NCBI GenBank assembly: GCA_032209605.1 | Contig: JASFXZ010000010.1 | Coordinates: 11,491,385 to 11,555,384, forward strand | From: Mactromeris polynyma | Lineage: Eukaryota > Mollusca > Bivalvia > Venerida > Mactridae | Direction: 5' to 3' | DNA length: 64,000 nucleotides | Shown here: piece after piece, positions 47,001 to 59,000 of the stretch | Layout: the number at the start of each line of letters is the position of its first letter | Numbering within the stretch: position 1 is the stretch's first letter | Notes under the pieces: model-generated | The model's database searches: none | Seen by the model: the letters and a program-made list of their open reading frames with translations, nothing else | What the model was told of the DNA's origin: nothing | Translations under genes and position numbers: made by a program

Positions 47001-50000
47001 ATCATGACTGACACATCATACTATACAAAATCATGACTGACACATCATACTATACAAAATCATGACTGACACATCATACTATACAAAATCATGACTGACA
47101 CATCATACTATACAAAATCATGACTGACACATCATACTATACAAAATCATGACTGACACATCATACTATACAAAATCATGACTGACACATCATACTATAC
47201 AAAATCATGACTGACACATCATACTATACAAAATCATGACTGACACATCATACTATACAAAATCATGACTGACACATCATACTATACAAAATCATGACTG
47301 ACACATCATACTATACAAAATCATGACTGACACATCATACTATACAAAATCATGACTGACACATCATACTATACAAAATCATGACTGACACATCATACTA
47401 TACAAAAGTATGACTGACTTAACAGAAATATCAATGACCAACCTGGAACAATTCCTGTTCTTTATTTCACAGTCTATTTGTCCCTCCACATACCGAAGAT
47501 CTGTATAATAAAACTGGGCATTCTTCTTCATACAATCTCGAGTTTTATCCATATTGAAAAACTCTTCATCAGCTGTTAAATACAAAAGTACATGAATGGA
47601 TTAATTTCAACAGCATCAACAGTCTATTAATGTATTAATAATCAACTGAGATCTGTCTACAACACAAATTATCAGGAATATTCATCTTGAGTATTAGAAT
47701 GCAAATTATATCAAAATACAGTTACCATGGAAACAGATTAATGTAATATAGCACAAGTCTATGGATAAAAATTAACCACTAGATGTGTCCATAGGACGCG
47801 GATGTCCCCGTTGTATAATAGTAATTCTGGTAGTTTTATTGCAAAATTTGACATAGTAATTGGCAAATTCCAGAAATTCCCATTCTTATTTAAATTTTCA
47901 ACCATTTTACCCCAAAAATCACATTTTGCACCGTGTGATTGTCCTATACTTTTAGTATATTTAATGTGATGCCTTATATGACACAAATCCACTAAAATTA
48001 TTTCTGTGCATTTTTGTTCCCCAATTTTTTTATTTTGACTGGCCTAAAAGGCTGTTCAAGCATTATAATTTGATAAAGGGGCCATAACTCCATCAAAAAT
48101 TGGTTTCTTCAAATGGCTGGGTGTAAAATATTAATTCAGAATTAAATAATCAGAAGAAGAAGAATTAAGCAAACATACCATACACTGGAGCTGGATGCAG
48201 TAAACTGAAATATAAATGCATACAATATAAGTACTAGAATACTCAGTCAGTAATTTAAATTATGTAACAAAACAATAAATTTTATACGTTCTTTCACATA
48301 TATTATAAGCCTTTTTTTAACCAAAAGAATAAGATATATATTTACACGGTTTTTCACATATCAATCTTTTTAAGAGAACAAATTATATATTGTTATATTT
48401 CATACAAGATTATACAGGGGTGTCAATAAGAGCCAGGAGCTGGTAAAATTACCCGGTAACTTAAGCATCAACACCTGTCAACTTTTCTTGTATGAACGAT
48501 CAAAATTAAGGGGAGTAACCCCCAGACCCCAGTCTACTTTTGATGATTTCCATGCTAATTCAAAAAATAGTAACACCCCTGGATTATACATGTATATCAT
48601 ACTTATGAAGTTCAAGCATGAGAATGGAACATTTTAATATCGGCAAACTTTTCAAGGAGGGGGTCCAGGGGCATGTGTACATGTTGCAATGATCTCGAAT
48701 GCGACCCTGGTGACTCTGAAATTCGCAGAGACTTCTCATGCCCTTTATGGCTTATGCCCTTATTTGGCTCATGCCCTTATTTGGAACAGTTTAATATCTT
48801 TCTCATTTAAATTGAAATTTCAAAATCAAGGAAATCCGCAAATTTGCAGAGACTTCTCATGCCTTTATTTACAAAATTAGCATCTTTCTCATTTAAAAGA
48901 ATATTTCAATATCAAGAACAACGAGGTAAACATTAAATGAAACAGTTACATACCTGTAAACATTCAAGTTTGTAAACGTCCTGAAAAACAGAAATAAAAT
49001 ATTTTGAAAATTCAAATTTTAATGTTTAAAAGGCAAATTTACATTTTAGTGTTTATAAGGCAATCACCAATGTGTATTGCATATGAGATCTTTTGAGGGT
49101 AATCAAGAAATCAATTGGTAGATATGACAGTAAACAAATTATGAAACAGTTGGAAAAAAGAATCCACTTTGGTAGGCAGGTGTAAAAAGGTTCTTGCATC
49201 AATAACATGAGAACACAAAATGTTCTCAGACACATTATGATGCAATTATAGCATGATAAAATACTTCACACTTAAATTACTTGAAACAATTGTTAATTCA
49301 CTGACTTCATAGCAGTCAACTATGTGAGGAACAGTTGTTGAGTGGTAGAGCCCTGAATTGTGTTTGGTTTCATGACAAACTAAAAAATCTCTGAATTTGG
49401 CGCAAGTTCTGGTAAGTAACCCAGGAAGCAGACATGAAAATATCGAGGGTTCAGCCAGGACTATCCTAACTCCTATGTATTTATATAGGAGTTAGTATAG
49501 TCTTGCACTGAACCCTCGATATGGTCTTATTTAATGAGACAGTTTTAGTTTCCGGGTGGTAATAAGAAGAGGTTTTACAGTAAGGTCAAGTCTATCAGAT
49601 GTCATAAACTAGAAATGTTACGTCAGAGTATTTTATAAACATTACCATGTGACCACACTCGTCCACCAGTTGAATGTCAGGAATTCATAGAACAATGTCA
49701 CCAATGGCTGAAATAAAACAAAAACAAATCAACAAAGTATATCGTGGTATGTGAATCTTTATGTAATTTTACAAAATAAAATCTAAAAATCACAGAATTT
49801 TTCATAAATAATGTATTATTTAATGGGTCCTCCTATTCTGTATCAGCTTTCAGAGCTTATGTTAAATGCCTTGCCGATCTGATCTCATCTTAACTGGTAA
49901 ACAGGGGTGTCAACAGAGCCAAATCCTCAATCCTGAAAACTAAGCGTAATCAAATAACTCATCCACAGACTTGTCTGCGGAAAACCTTGGTTATTATCGT

Positions 50001-53000
50001 AAGCTTTTTTAAAAATACATTCGTACTCAATTCCATTCGTTCAGTAGCAGATTTGCCCCTTCTCCCCATTTCCCTTAAATACTTTATATCAATCTCCACA
50101 AACTCTGAATCCAGATATCTGTAATCCGGAATTTTGACACCCCCATATACAATTAGAAAAAATAGTCTACACCATAAGTTTACAGAGATAGGAATTCACA
50201 GTAGTATATATAAATCAGACACAATAATGTAATACCAAAACCCTCAGTTTCCATCTCAAACTACTGTAAGAGGAAAATGTTCTTAACAAAATGGTTACCA
50301 TAATGAAATAAATGGTAGCAAGGGGACATAACTCCATCTCAAATTACTGTAAGAAGAAAATGTTCAAAATGGTCACCACAATGAAATAAATGGTAGCAAG
50401 GGGACATAACTCATGTGAACCTCAATAATAAGACCACTGTAGGTTCTGAAGAAATTTAGGTTCAGTTGTGAGGTGGCCTGATTATATTACTGTAAAACCT
50501 CACATAAAGACCACCTCAATAAGAAGACCAGTTTTCAAGGGTCCCAAAGGTGGTCTTATTATTGAGGTTTTACTGTATTATCAAATTAAAACATGGAAGG
50601 AATTTTTTTGGCCTTTTTTGTTTTACACCATTTCCCAACAGTAGTAAACATTGGTCCATGAACATGGTCTTATTAAATGAGGTGGTCTTAATTTTGAGGT
50701 GGTCTTTAAGTGAGGTTTTACTGTATCTATGGTTACAGATTTGCCATGAGAACTAGCAGGTATCACTTACAATATTGATATTAGCAGCACTGGTAAGATC
50801 TGACTTTGATATTTGACATGTACCAATGAAATCATAATGCTCCAAACTGAAAAAAACACAAAACATTTATATTTTACACACAAATCTAACAGCAAGTCAG
50901 AAATCATTTCGGCATACAAGGGGCCTTATTAACATACATTTTAAGACTGAAACTCAGACTTTAAAATATCAAATCTACATTTTGCTCCTATGCTGTTACA
51001 ACAGCATAAATTTTAATAAAAATTGGCAAATGTGTACAGTGTGTAACAATAATTATTCAGACAAAATTTCATTTGTTTAGATTCAATGAAAAACGATAGG
51101 CTGGTAAATATAACTTTTGCAAATTTAAAGTCTGAGTTTCAGTCTTAAAATGATTGTGAATAAAGTCCCAGAGGTCTTACCATTCCTCTTGGTATGACAA
51201 GGAAATCTGTTGGACCAGTGATTTATGAGAATGGTCAGTAATATAATACATACATTCACATGAATCTTGTAGGAAGCCCCATATAAAATCTATATGTGAA
51301 AGTCAGAAACAATATTACACTCTTACGATCTTTAAAATTTTAATTCTAAAACTTTGAATCTAAAAAGCAGATTTTCGTAAAACTAAAAATTTGTGAATCA
51401 GCAATTTCCAACATTTTGCCGATTGCCGACGTGTGTATTGTACCATTCTCAGCTTGAAAAAAGCCGCTCAAAAATATATATAACTATTTGTTTACAAACA
51501 AAATTTACAAAGAAAAAAAGCAAAAACAATCTATATGTAATTCTGTAAAATACTTTCAAACTTATGAAACAATGAGCTCACCTTTTGTACATAGATAAAT
51601 TAAATAGTTTGTACATCACTTGTGGATCTATTCGACCAAAGAAGCGACCAATCTGAAATCAGAAGTGAAATATGTTAGTAACACGTTTGTTTGTTTGTTT
51701 GTTTGGGGTTTAACGCCGTTTCCCAACGATATTTCAGTTATATACGGTGGCCGGTTCACCTAACCAGTTTTTCCTGGACTGAATTCTTACCAGTACTAAC
51801 TTACCCTTCCACAAGGAGCCGGCAACTTCTCCACATGTGGAGGAAAATCAACATTTTGTCAAATTTTCATGGAAGGGTATCTTTGTATCTATTACCTTCA
51901 TTTATAAATGTGCTGCCTCCTCGATACTGGTCAGAAGTGCTAACCCGCCGTTGTGTGTAATGAGAATCTATACTACACTATAAAGAAGTGATCTCAACTT
52001 GAATTTGACTGGTTTACATTGACATTTTGATAGTTCATTTCATTTGAATCATAACAAACAATTAACACGAGACCCAAGAGGGTCCGACGTTGTACTGGCT
52101 ACATTGTGCATACGGATTTTTGATAAGCATTTTTCTGGACAAGACAATTGTTGAAGTTATTCCCGATATAACACTATAGAAAACATGTGACCCCCGGGTG
52201 GGGCAGGTTTTGACCCCTGAGGCATATGGTTACAATAGTTCTCTAAGGGGTAGGTTTTGAACTCAGAGGCATATGGTTATAATAGTTCTCTAAGGGGTAG
52301 GTTTTGAACTCAGAGGCATATGGTTATAATAGTTCTCTAAGGGGTAGGTTTTGAACTCAGAGGCATATGGATACAATAGTTCTCTAAGGGGTAGGTTTTG
52401 AACTCAGAGGCATATGGTTACAATAGTTCTCTAAGGGGTAGGTTTTGGACTCAGAGGCATATGGATACAATAGTTCTCTAAGGGGTAGGTTTTGAACTCA
52501 GAGGCATATGGTTACAATAGCTCTCTAAGGGGTAGGTTTTGAACTCAGAGGCATATGGATACAATAGTTCTCTAAGGGGTAGGTTTTCACCTCAGAGGCA
52601 TATGGATACAATAGTTCTCTAAGGGGTAGGTTTTGAACTCAGAGGCATATGGTTACAATAGTTCTCTAAGGGGTAGGTTTTGAACTCAGAGGCATATGGA
52701 TACAATAGTTCTCTAAGGGGTAGGTTTTGGACTCAGAGGCATATGGATACAATAGTTCTCTAAGGGGTAGGTTTTGAACTCAGAGGCATATGGTTACAAT
52801 AGTTCTCTAAGGGGTAGGTTTTGAACTCAGAGGCATATGGATACAATAGTTCTCTAAGGGGTAGGTTTTGAACTCAGAGGCATATGGTTACAATAGTTCT
52901 CTAAGGGGTAGGTTTTGGACTCAGAGGCATATGGATACAATAGTTCTCTAAGGGGTAGGTTTTGAACTCAGAGGCATATGGTTACAATAGTTCTCTAAGG

Positions 53001-56000
53001 GGTAGGTTTTGGACTCAGAGGCATATGGTTACAATAGTTCTCTAAGGGGTAGGTTTTGGACTCAGAGGCATATGGTTACAATAGTTCTCTAAGGGGTAGG
53101 TTTTGGACTCAGAGGCATATGGATACAATAGTTCTCTAAGGGGTAGGTTTTGGACTCAGAGGCATATGGTTACAATAGTTCTCTAAGGGGTAGGTTTTGA
53201 ACTCAGAGGCATATGGATACAATAGTTCTCTATGGGGTAGGTTTTGAACTCAGATGCATATGGTTACAATAGTTCTCTAAGGGGTAGGTTTTGACCTCAG
53301 AGGCATATGGTTACAATAGTTCTCTAAGGGGTAGGTTTTGGACTCAGAGGCATATGGTTACAATAGTTCTCTAAGGGGTAGGTTTTGAACTCAGAGGCAT
53401 ATGGATACAATAGTTCTCTAAGGGGTAGGTTTTGAACTCAGAGGCATATGGTTACAATAGTTCTCTAAGGGGTAGGTTTTGAACTCAGAGGCATATGGAT
53501 ACAATAGTTCTCTAAGGGGTAGGTTTTGAACTCAGAGGCATATGGATACAATAGTTCTCTAAGGGGTAGGTTTTGGACTCAGAGGCATATGGTTACAATA
53601 GTTCTCTAAGAGCCATTACAACATACAAAATTTGGTTGTGCAGATTCATACCCACTGGAATTGTGTTGTTGATGCATGAAATGACCCAGAAAATGGAGTC
53701 ACCAGTATTTACACTTCATGGCGATCATGTCATGAAATTTTGTTAGAACCCGTCAAATTGTAGAAACAGTATGCTCAGTATCTTTTTTCTAGAAACAGAT
53801 CATTTCTGTAGTATGTAACATAACTCCAGTATATTTCATCAAAGAGAAAGAATAAGTTGCTACAGGGAACGCCACATACCTACCTAAGACAGTGCCTCCC
53901 CCACACAGACCTTCGGGAAAACAACAATCCATAAAACATATGGCACTTGAGAAGGTTAAAGGGTACATACGTTAGGGAACAGAGGCGCAAGAAATGGCCT
54001 GTCAAGACCATAGGGAATTACTAGGAGAATTAAAGAGGACAAACAGGGAAGGGGGCAACTTAATGGATGGAAAAGATCACAGGACAAGTCAAGACAGCTG
54101 GCAACAATAGGCTGAACATGGGCATCCAATACCTCCAATAAGCCAATGATGCCAGAACATGTATACATATATTGACTAAGTCCTAATGACTCTGCAATAC
54201 TTTCACTAACTGAAATAATGACATGCACATCTTCATTTCAAGGTGATCAAGTATACGAAGAGTCAGTAGAATCTCTTACAAAGTTAGCTCCTTAAACATT
54301 TTGCTTTTTTTAACTAACCACTAGATCGTAAGGTGACTCAAACTTCATGTGTATGGTAAAAACAACACTGACTGAGATGTTATAGTTTGGTTTCATCGGT
54401 TTTAACGCCGTTTCTCAACGATATTTCAGTTATATACAGCGGCCGATTCACCTAACCAGTTTTGCCTGGACTGAATTCTAACCAGTACTAACTTACCCTT
54501 CCACAAGGAGCCGGCAACTTCTCCACATGTAGAGGAAAATCAACATTTTGTCAAATTTTCATGGAAGGGTATCTTTGTATCTATTACCTTCATTTATAAA
54601 TGTGCTGCCTCCTCGATACTGGTCAGAAGTGCTAACCCGCCGTTGTGTGTAATGAGAATCTATACTACACTATAAAGAAGTGATCTCAACTTGAATTTGA
54701 CTGGTTTACATTGACATTTTGATAGTTCATTTCATTTGAATCATAACAAACAATTAACACGAGACCCAAGAGGGTCCGACGTTGTACTGGCTACATTGTG
54801 CATACGGATTTTTGATAAGCATTTTTCTGGACAAGACAATTGTTGAAGTTATTCCCGATATAACACTATAGAAAACATGTGACCCCTGGGTGGGGCAGGT
54901 TTTGACCCCTGAGGCATATGGTTACAATAGTTCTCTAAGGGGTAGGTTTTGAACTCAGAGGCATATGGTTATAATAGTTCTCTAAGGGGTAGGTTTTGAA
55001 CTCAGAGGCATATGGTTATAATAGTTCTCTAAGGGGTAGGTTTTGAACTCAGAGGCATATGGATACAATAGTTCTCTAAGGGGTAGGTTTTGAACTCAGA
55101 GGCATATGGTTACAATAGTTCTCTAAGGGGTAGGTTTTGGACTCAGAGGCATATGGATACAATAGTTCTCTAAGGGGTAGGTTTTGAACTCAGAGGCATA
55201 TGGTTACAATAGCTCTCTAAGGGGTAGGTTTTGAACTCAGAGGCATATGGATACAATAGTTCTCTAAGGGGTAGGTTTTGACCTCAGAGGCATATGGATA
55301 CAATAGTTCTCTAAGGGGTAGGTTTTGAACTCAGAGGCATATGGTTACAATAGTTCTCTAAGGGGTAGGTTTTGAACTCAGAGGCATATGGATACAATAG
55401 TTCTCTAAGGGGTAGGTTTTGGACTCAGAGGCATATGGATACAATAGTTCTCTAAGGGGTAGGTTTTGAACTCAGAGGCATATGGTTACAATAGTTCTCT
55501 AAGGGGTAGGTTTTGAACTCAGAGGCATATGGATACAATAGTTCTCTAAGGGGTAGGTTTTGAACTCAGAGGCATATGGTTACAATAGTTCTCTAAGGGG
55601 TAGGTTTTGGACTCAGAGGCATATGGATACAATAGTTCTCTAAGGGGTAGGTTTTGGACTCAGAGGCATATGGTTACAATAGTTCTCTAAGGGGTAGGTT
55701 TTGGACTCAGAGGCATATGGATACAATAGTTCTCTAAGGGGTAGGTTTTGAACTCAGAGGCATATGGTTACAATAGTTCTCTAAGGGGTAGGTTTTGGAC
55801 TCAGAGGCATATGGATACAATAGTTCTCTAAGGGGTAGGTTTTGGACTCAGAGGCATATGGTTACAATAGTTCTCTAAGGGGTAGGTTTTGAACTCAGAG
55901 GCATATGGTTACAATAGTTCTCTAAGGGGTAGGTTTTGAACTCAGAGGCATATGGATACAATAGTTCTCTAAGGGGTAGGTTTTGAACTCAGAGGCATAT

Positions 56001-59000
56001 GGATACAATAGTTCTCTAAGGGGTAGGTTTTGGACTCAGAGGCATATGGTTACAATAGTTCTCTAAGAGCCATTACAACATACAAAATTTGGTTGTGCAG
56101 ATTCATACCCACTGGAATTGTGTTGTTGATGCATGAAATGACCCAGAAAATGGAGTCACCAGTATTTACACTTCATGGCGATCATGTCATGAAATTTTGT
56201 TAGAACCCGTCAAATTGTAGAAACAGTATGCTCAGTATCTTTTTTCTAGAAACAGATCATTTCTGTAGTATGTAACATAACTCCAGTATATTTCATCAAA
56301 GAGAAAGAATAAGTTGCTACAGGGAACGCCACATACCTACCTAAGACAGTGCCTCCCCCACACAGACCTTCGGGAAAACAACAATCCATAAAACATATGG
56401 CACTTGAGAAGGTTAAAGGGTACATACGTTAGGGAACAGAGGCGCAAGAAATGGCCTGTCAAGACCATAGGGAATTACTAGGAGAATTAAAGAGGACAAA
56501 CAGGGAAGGGGGCAACTTAATGGATGGAAAAGATCACAGGACAAGTCAAGACAGCTGGCAACAATAGGCTGAACATGGGCATCCAATACCTCCAATAAGC
56601 CAATGATGCCAGAACATGTATACATATATTGACTAAGTCCTAATGACTCTGCAATACTTTCACTAACTGAAATAATGACATGCACATCTTCATTTCAAGG
56701 TGATCAAGTATACGAAGAGTCAGTAGAATCTCTTACAAAGTTAGCTCCTTAAACATTTTGCTTTTTTTAACTAACCACTAGATCGTAAGGTGACTCAAAC
56801 TTCATGTGTATGGTAAAAACAACACTGACTGAGATGTTATAGTTTGGTTTCATCGGTTTTAACGCCGTTTCTCAACGATATTTCAGTTATATACAGCGGC
56901 CGATTCACCTAACCAGTTTTGCCTGGACTGAATTCTAACCAGTACTAACTTACCCTTCCACAAGGAGCCGGCAACTTCTCCACATGTGGAGGAAAATCGA
57001 CATTTTGTCAAATTTTCATGGAAGGGTATGACCTGCCGCAACCGGGAATCGAACCCGGATCGCCGGGTTACAAGTCCAGCGCACTAACCACTGGACGACG
57101 GCTTGAGATATTATAAACCCTATTACTTACACTGGTGTTGTATTTGTCTTGGTTGGTAGCAATAAGAAAAGCCCCATCATCAAGAAGAAAGCAGGCCACA
57201 CTTTGATCAGAACAATTCCTGGTTCCTGAACTCTTAGATGATGCATCTTCCATTTTCTTACGCATATATTCATGGCTAAACACCGCCCCTAATACTGTAA
57301 CAAACATCACATCCAAACATGAAATCAATAAAATTGATCGCCGCTGTACGATTTCCAACCTCTGCTTTGACTGACGTCATTTCCAGAAAACGTCACATGT
57401 GATGTCACCATGTAATGACAGTAAGCAATATTTGCCCCATATTGCAATATGAAAACAAAGTGACCATATGGAGTAAATATTGTTTCCTACTTGCAAATAG
57501 TAACATCACATGGTGCGTTTTCTTGAAATATCGTCAGTTAAAGAAGAGGTTGGAAATCCTACAGCGGCGCTCAAATGTTGATAGTATAACTTTCTAAACT
57601 TTTTTACTATACCAAATCTTTGTACAGATGAAAAAAGTATACAAGACTATAAATTCACTACTCAATGTAAAAAGAGCTCAACACATATCATATTGTAACC
57701 GAGTTTATTTTGCGTTTTGGTTTTTTGTCATGATTAATCAACCATACATTGTTTTGCTTCTGCTCGCCCCTGAATCATAAATCTTTGACTGAAATGTTTC
57801 AATTAGCTATTGCAATTAATGTGAAAACATGACATCATCTTTATTGTGTTTTTATCAGAAAAGATGTTCAGTGCATTTGGGCCAAAGATCTCGGAGAATG
57901 GCACATATAATCTTAATCAAGTTCAGCACAAATTAAACAGAAATGTGTCCCAATCATTGCCTTTGTGGTCTTTGATTTAACATTGAATGAAGGATAATAC
58001 TGCCAGAGTATACATGGAACATACCAGCAGCTCTATAATTAGGGTTTTCACCGCCAAGACTCCTATCGATGTCACTATTCTCAATAGACACAGACCTGAC
58101 GGCCATCACATGACCAGCAGTAAAATTCTCTTCCTGCAGGTCAACAGATTCTACAATAGATCATGAAGTTTTTTGTCAGAAATACAGTTAATATATACAT
58201 AGATATCTCTAAATACATCAGGAAAAGTTAATTCACCATGCTAAACAACAAAAATTACTCTCATGAGCTGGACACCATGAGACATACAATGCAGTATTAG
58301 CATTAATAATTCTATAGATAGTTCCCACATCTACAATGTTTACCTCCCTTGTATAGATAGTTCCCACATCTACAATATTTACCTCCCTTGTATAGATAGT
58401 TCCCACATCTACAATATTTACCTCCCTTGTATAGATAGTTCCCACATCTACAATGTTTACCTCCCTTGTATAGATAGTTCCCACATCTACAATATTTACC
58501 TCCCTTGTATAGATAGTTCCCACATCTCCAATGTTTACCTCCCTTGTATAGATAGTTCCCACATCTACAATTTTACCTCCCTCGCTCTGAATAGTCAGTC
58601 ATTTTGATAGGCAAAACTAATAAGCCATCATAGGAGAAATTTCCAAATACAGTCAAACCTGTCAGTAAAGACCACCCATGGGAACAGCAAACTGTGGTCT
58701 TTGATTACAGGTGGTCTCTATAACAGATTAAATATCATTGAAAATGGTCTGATGGGAGATCAGATTGGTGGTCTTTGCAGACAGGTTTTGCAATAATGGT
58801 CTTTGTTCGCAGGTGGTCTTTAACACAGGTTTGACTGTACTATTTTCTTAAGACTATGATAGCAATAAGATGCTCGAGGGCCTCAACCAGATATACAATA
58901 ATACACAAGATAAAACCCATACAATACCTGACAGGAATGGAGCGCTGAATACATAATCTGTAGTTTCCACTGCACGTTTAAAGTACGTAGCATTCCATGG

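Larger units (their letters stand above)
51703..57029. repeat. 2.5-2.7 kb tandem duplication in alpha-2/delta intron
   Basis: Landmark TAACGCCGTTTC at 51711, 54403 and 56860 gives spacings of 2692 and 2457. The difference of 235 is exactly five 47-bp units. Outside the arrays the two copies are almost identical, including a 90-codon ORF that is the same in both. Confidence 0.95.

Noticed and set aside
51181..51289. Apparent 109-nt alpha-2/delta exon (minus strand) with good acceptor and donor
   Set aside because: 109 nt would shift the frame between the 51652 and 50846 exons, which join perfectly without it, and the family has no residues at this point. It overlaps no known motif.
53956..54228. 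90-codon minus ORF, identical at 56413-56685
   Set aside because: Identity is explained by the recent tandem duplication. Partly made of a dispersed repeat, with no recognisable domain and no matching splice phase.
58233..58562. 109-codon minus ORF with a 13-residue repeat
   Set aside because: Product of the 39-bp array; not in phase with the flanking alpha-2/delta exons.
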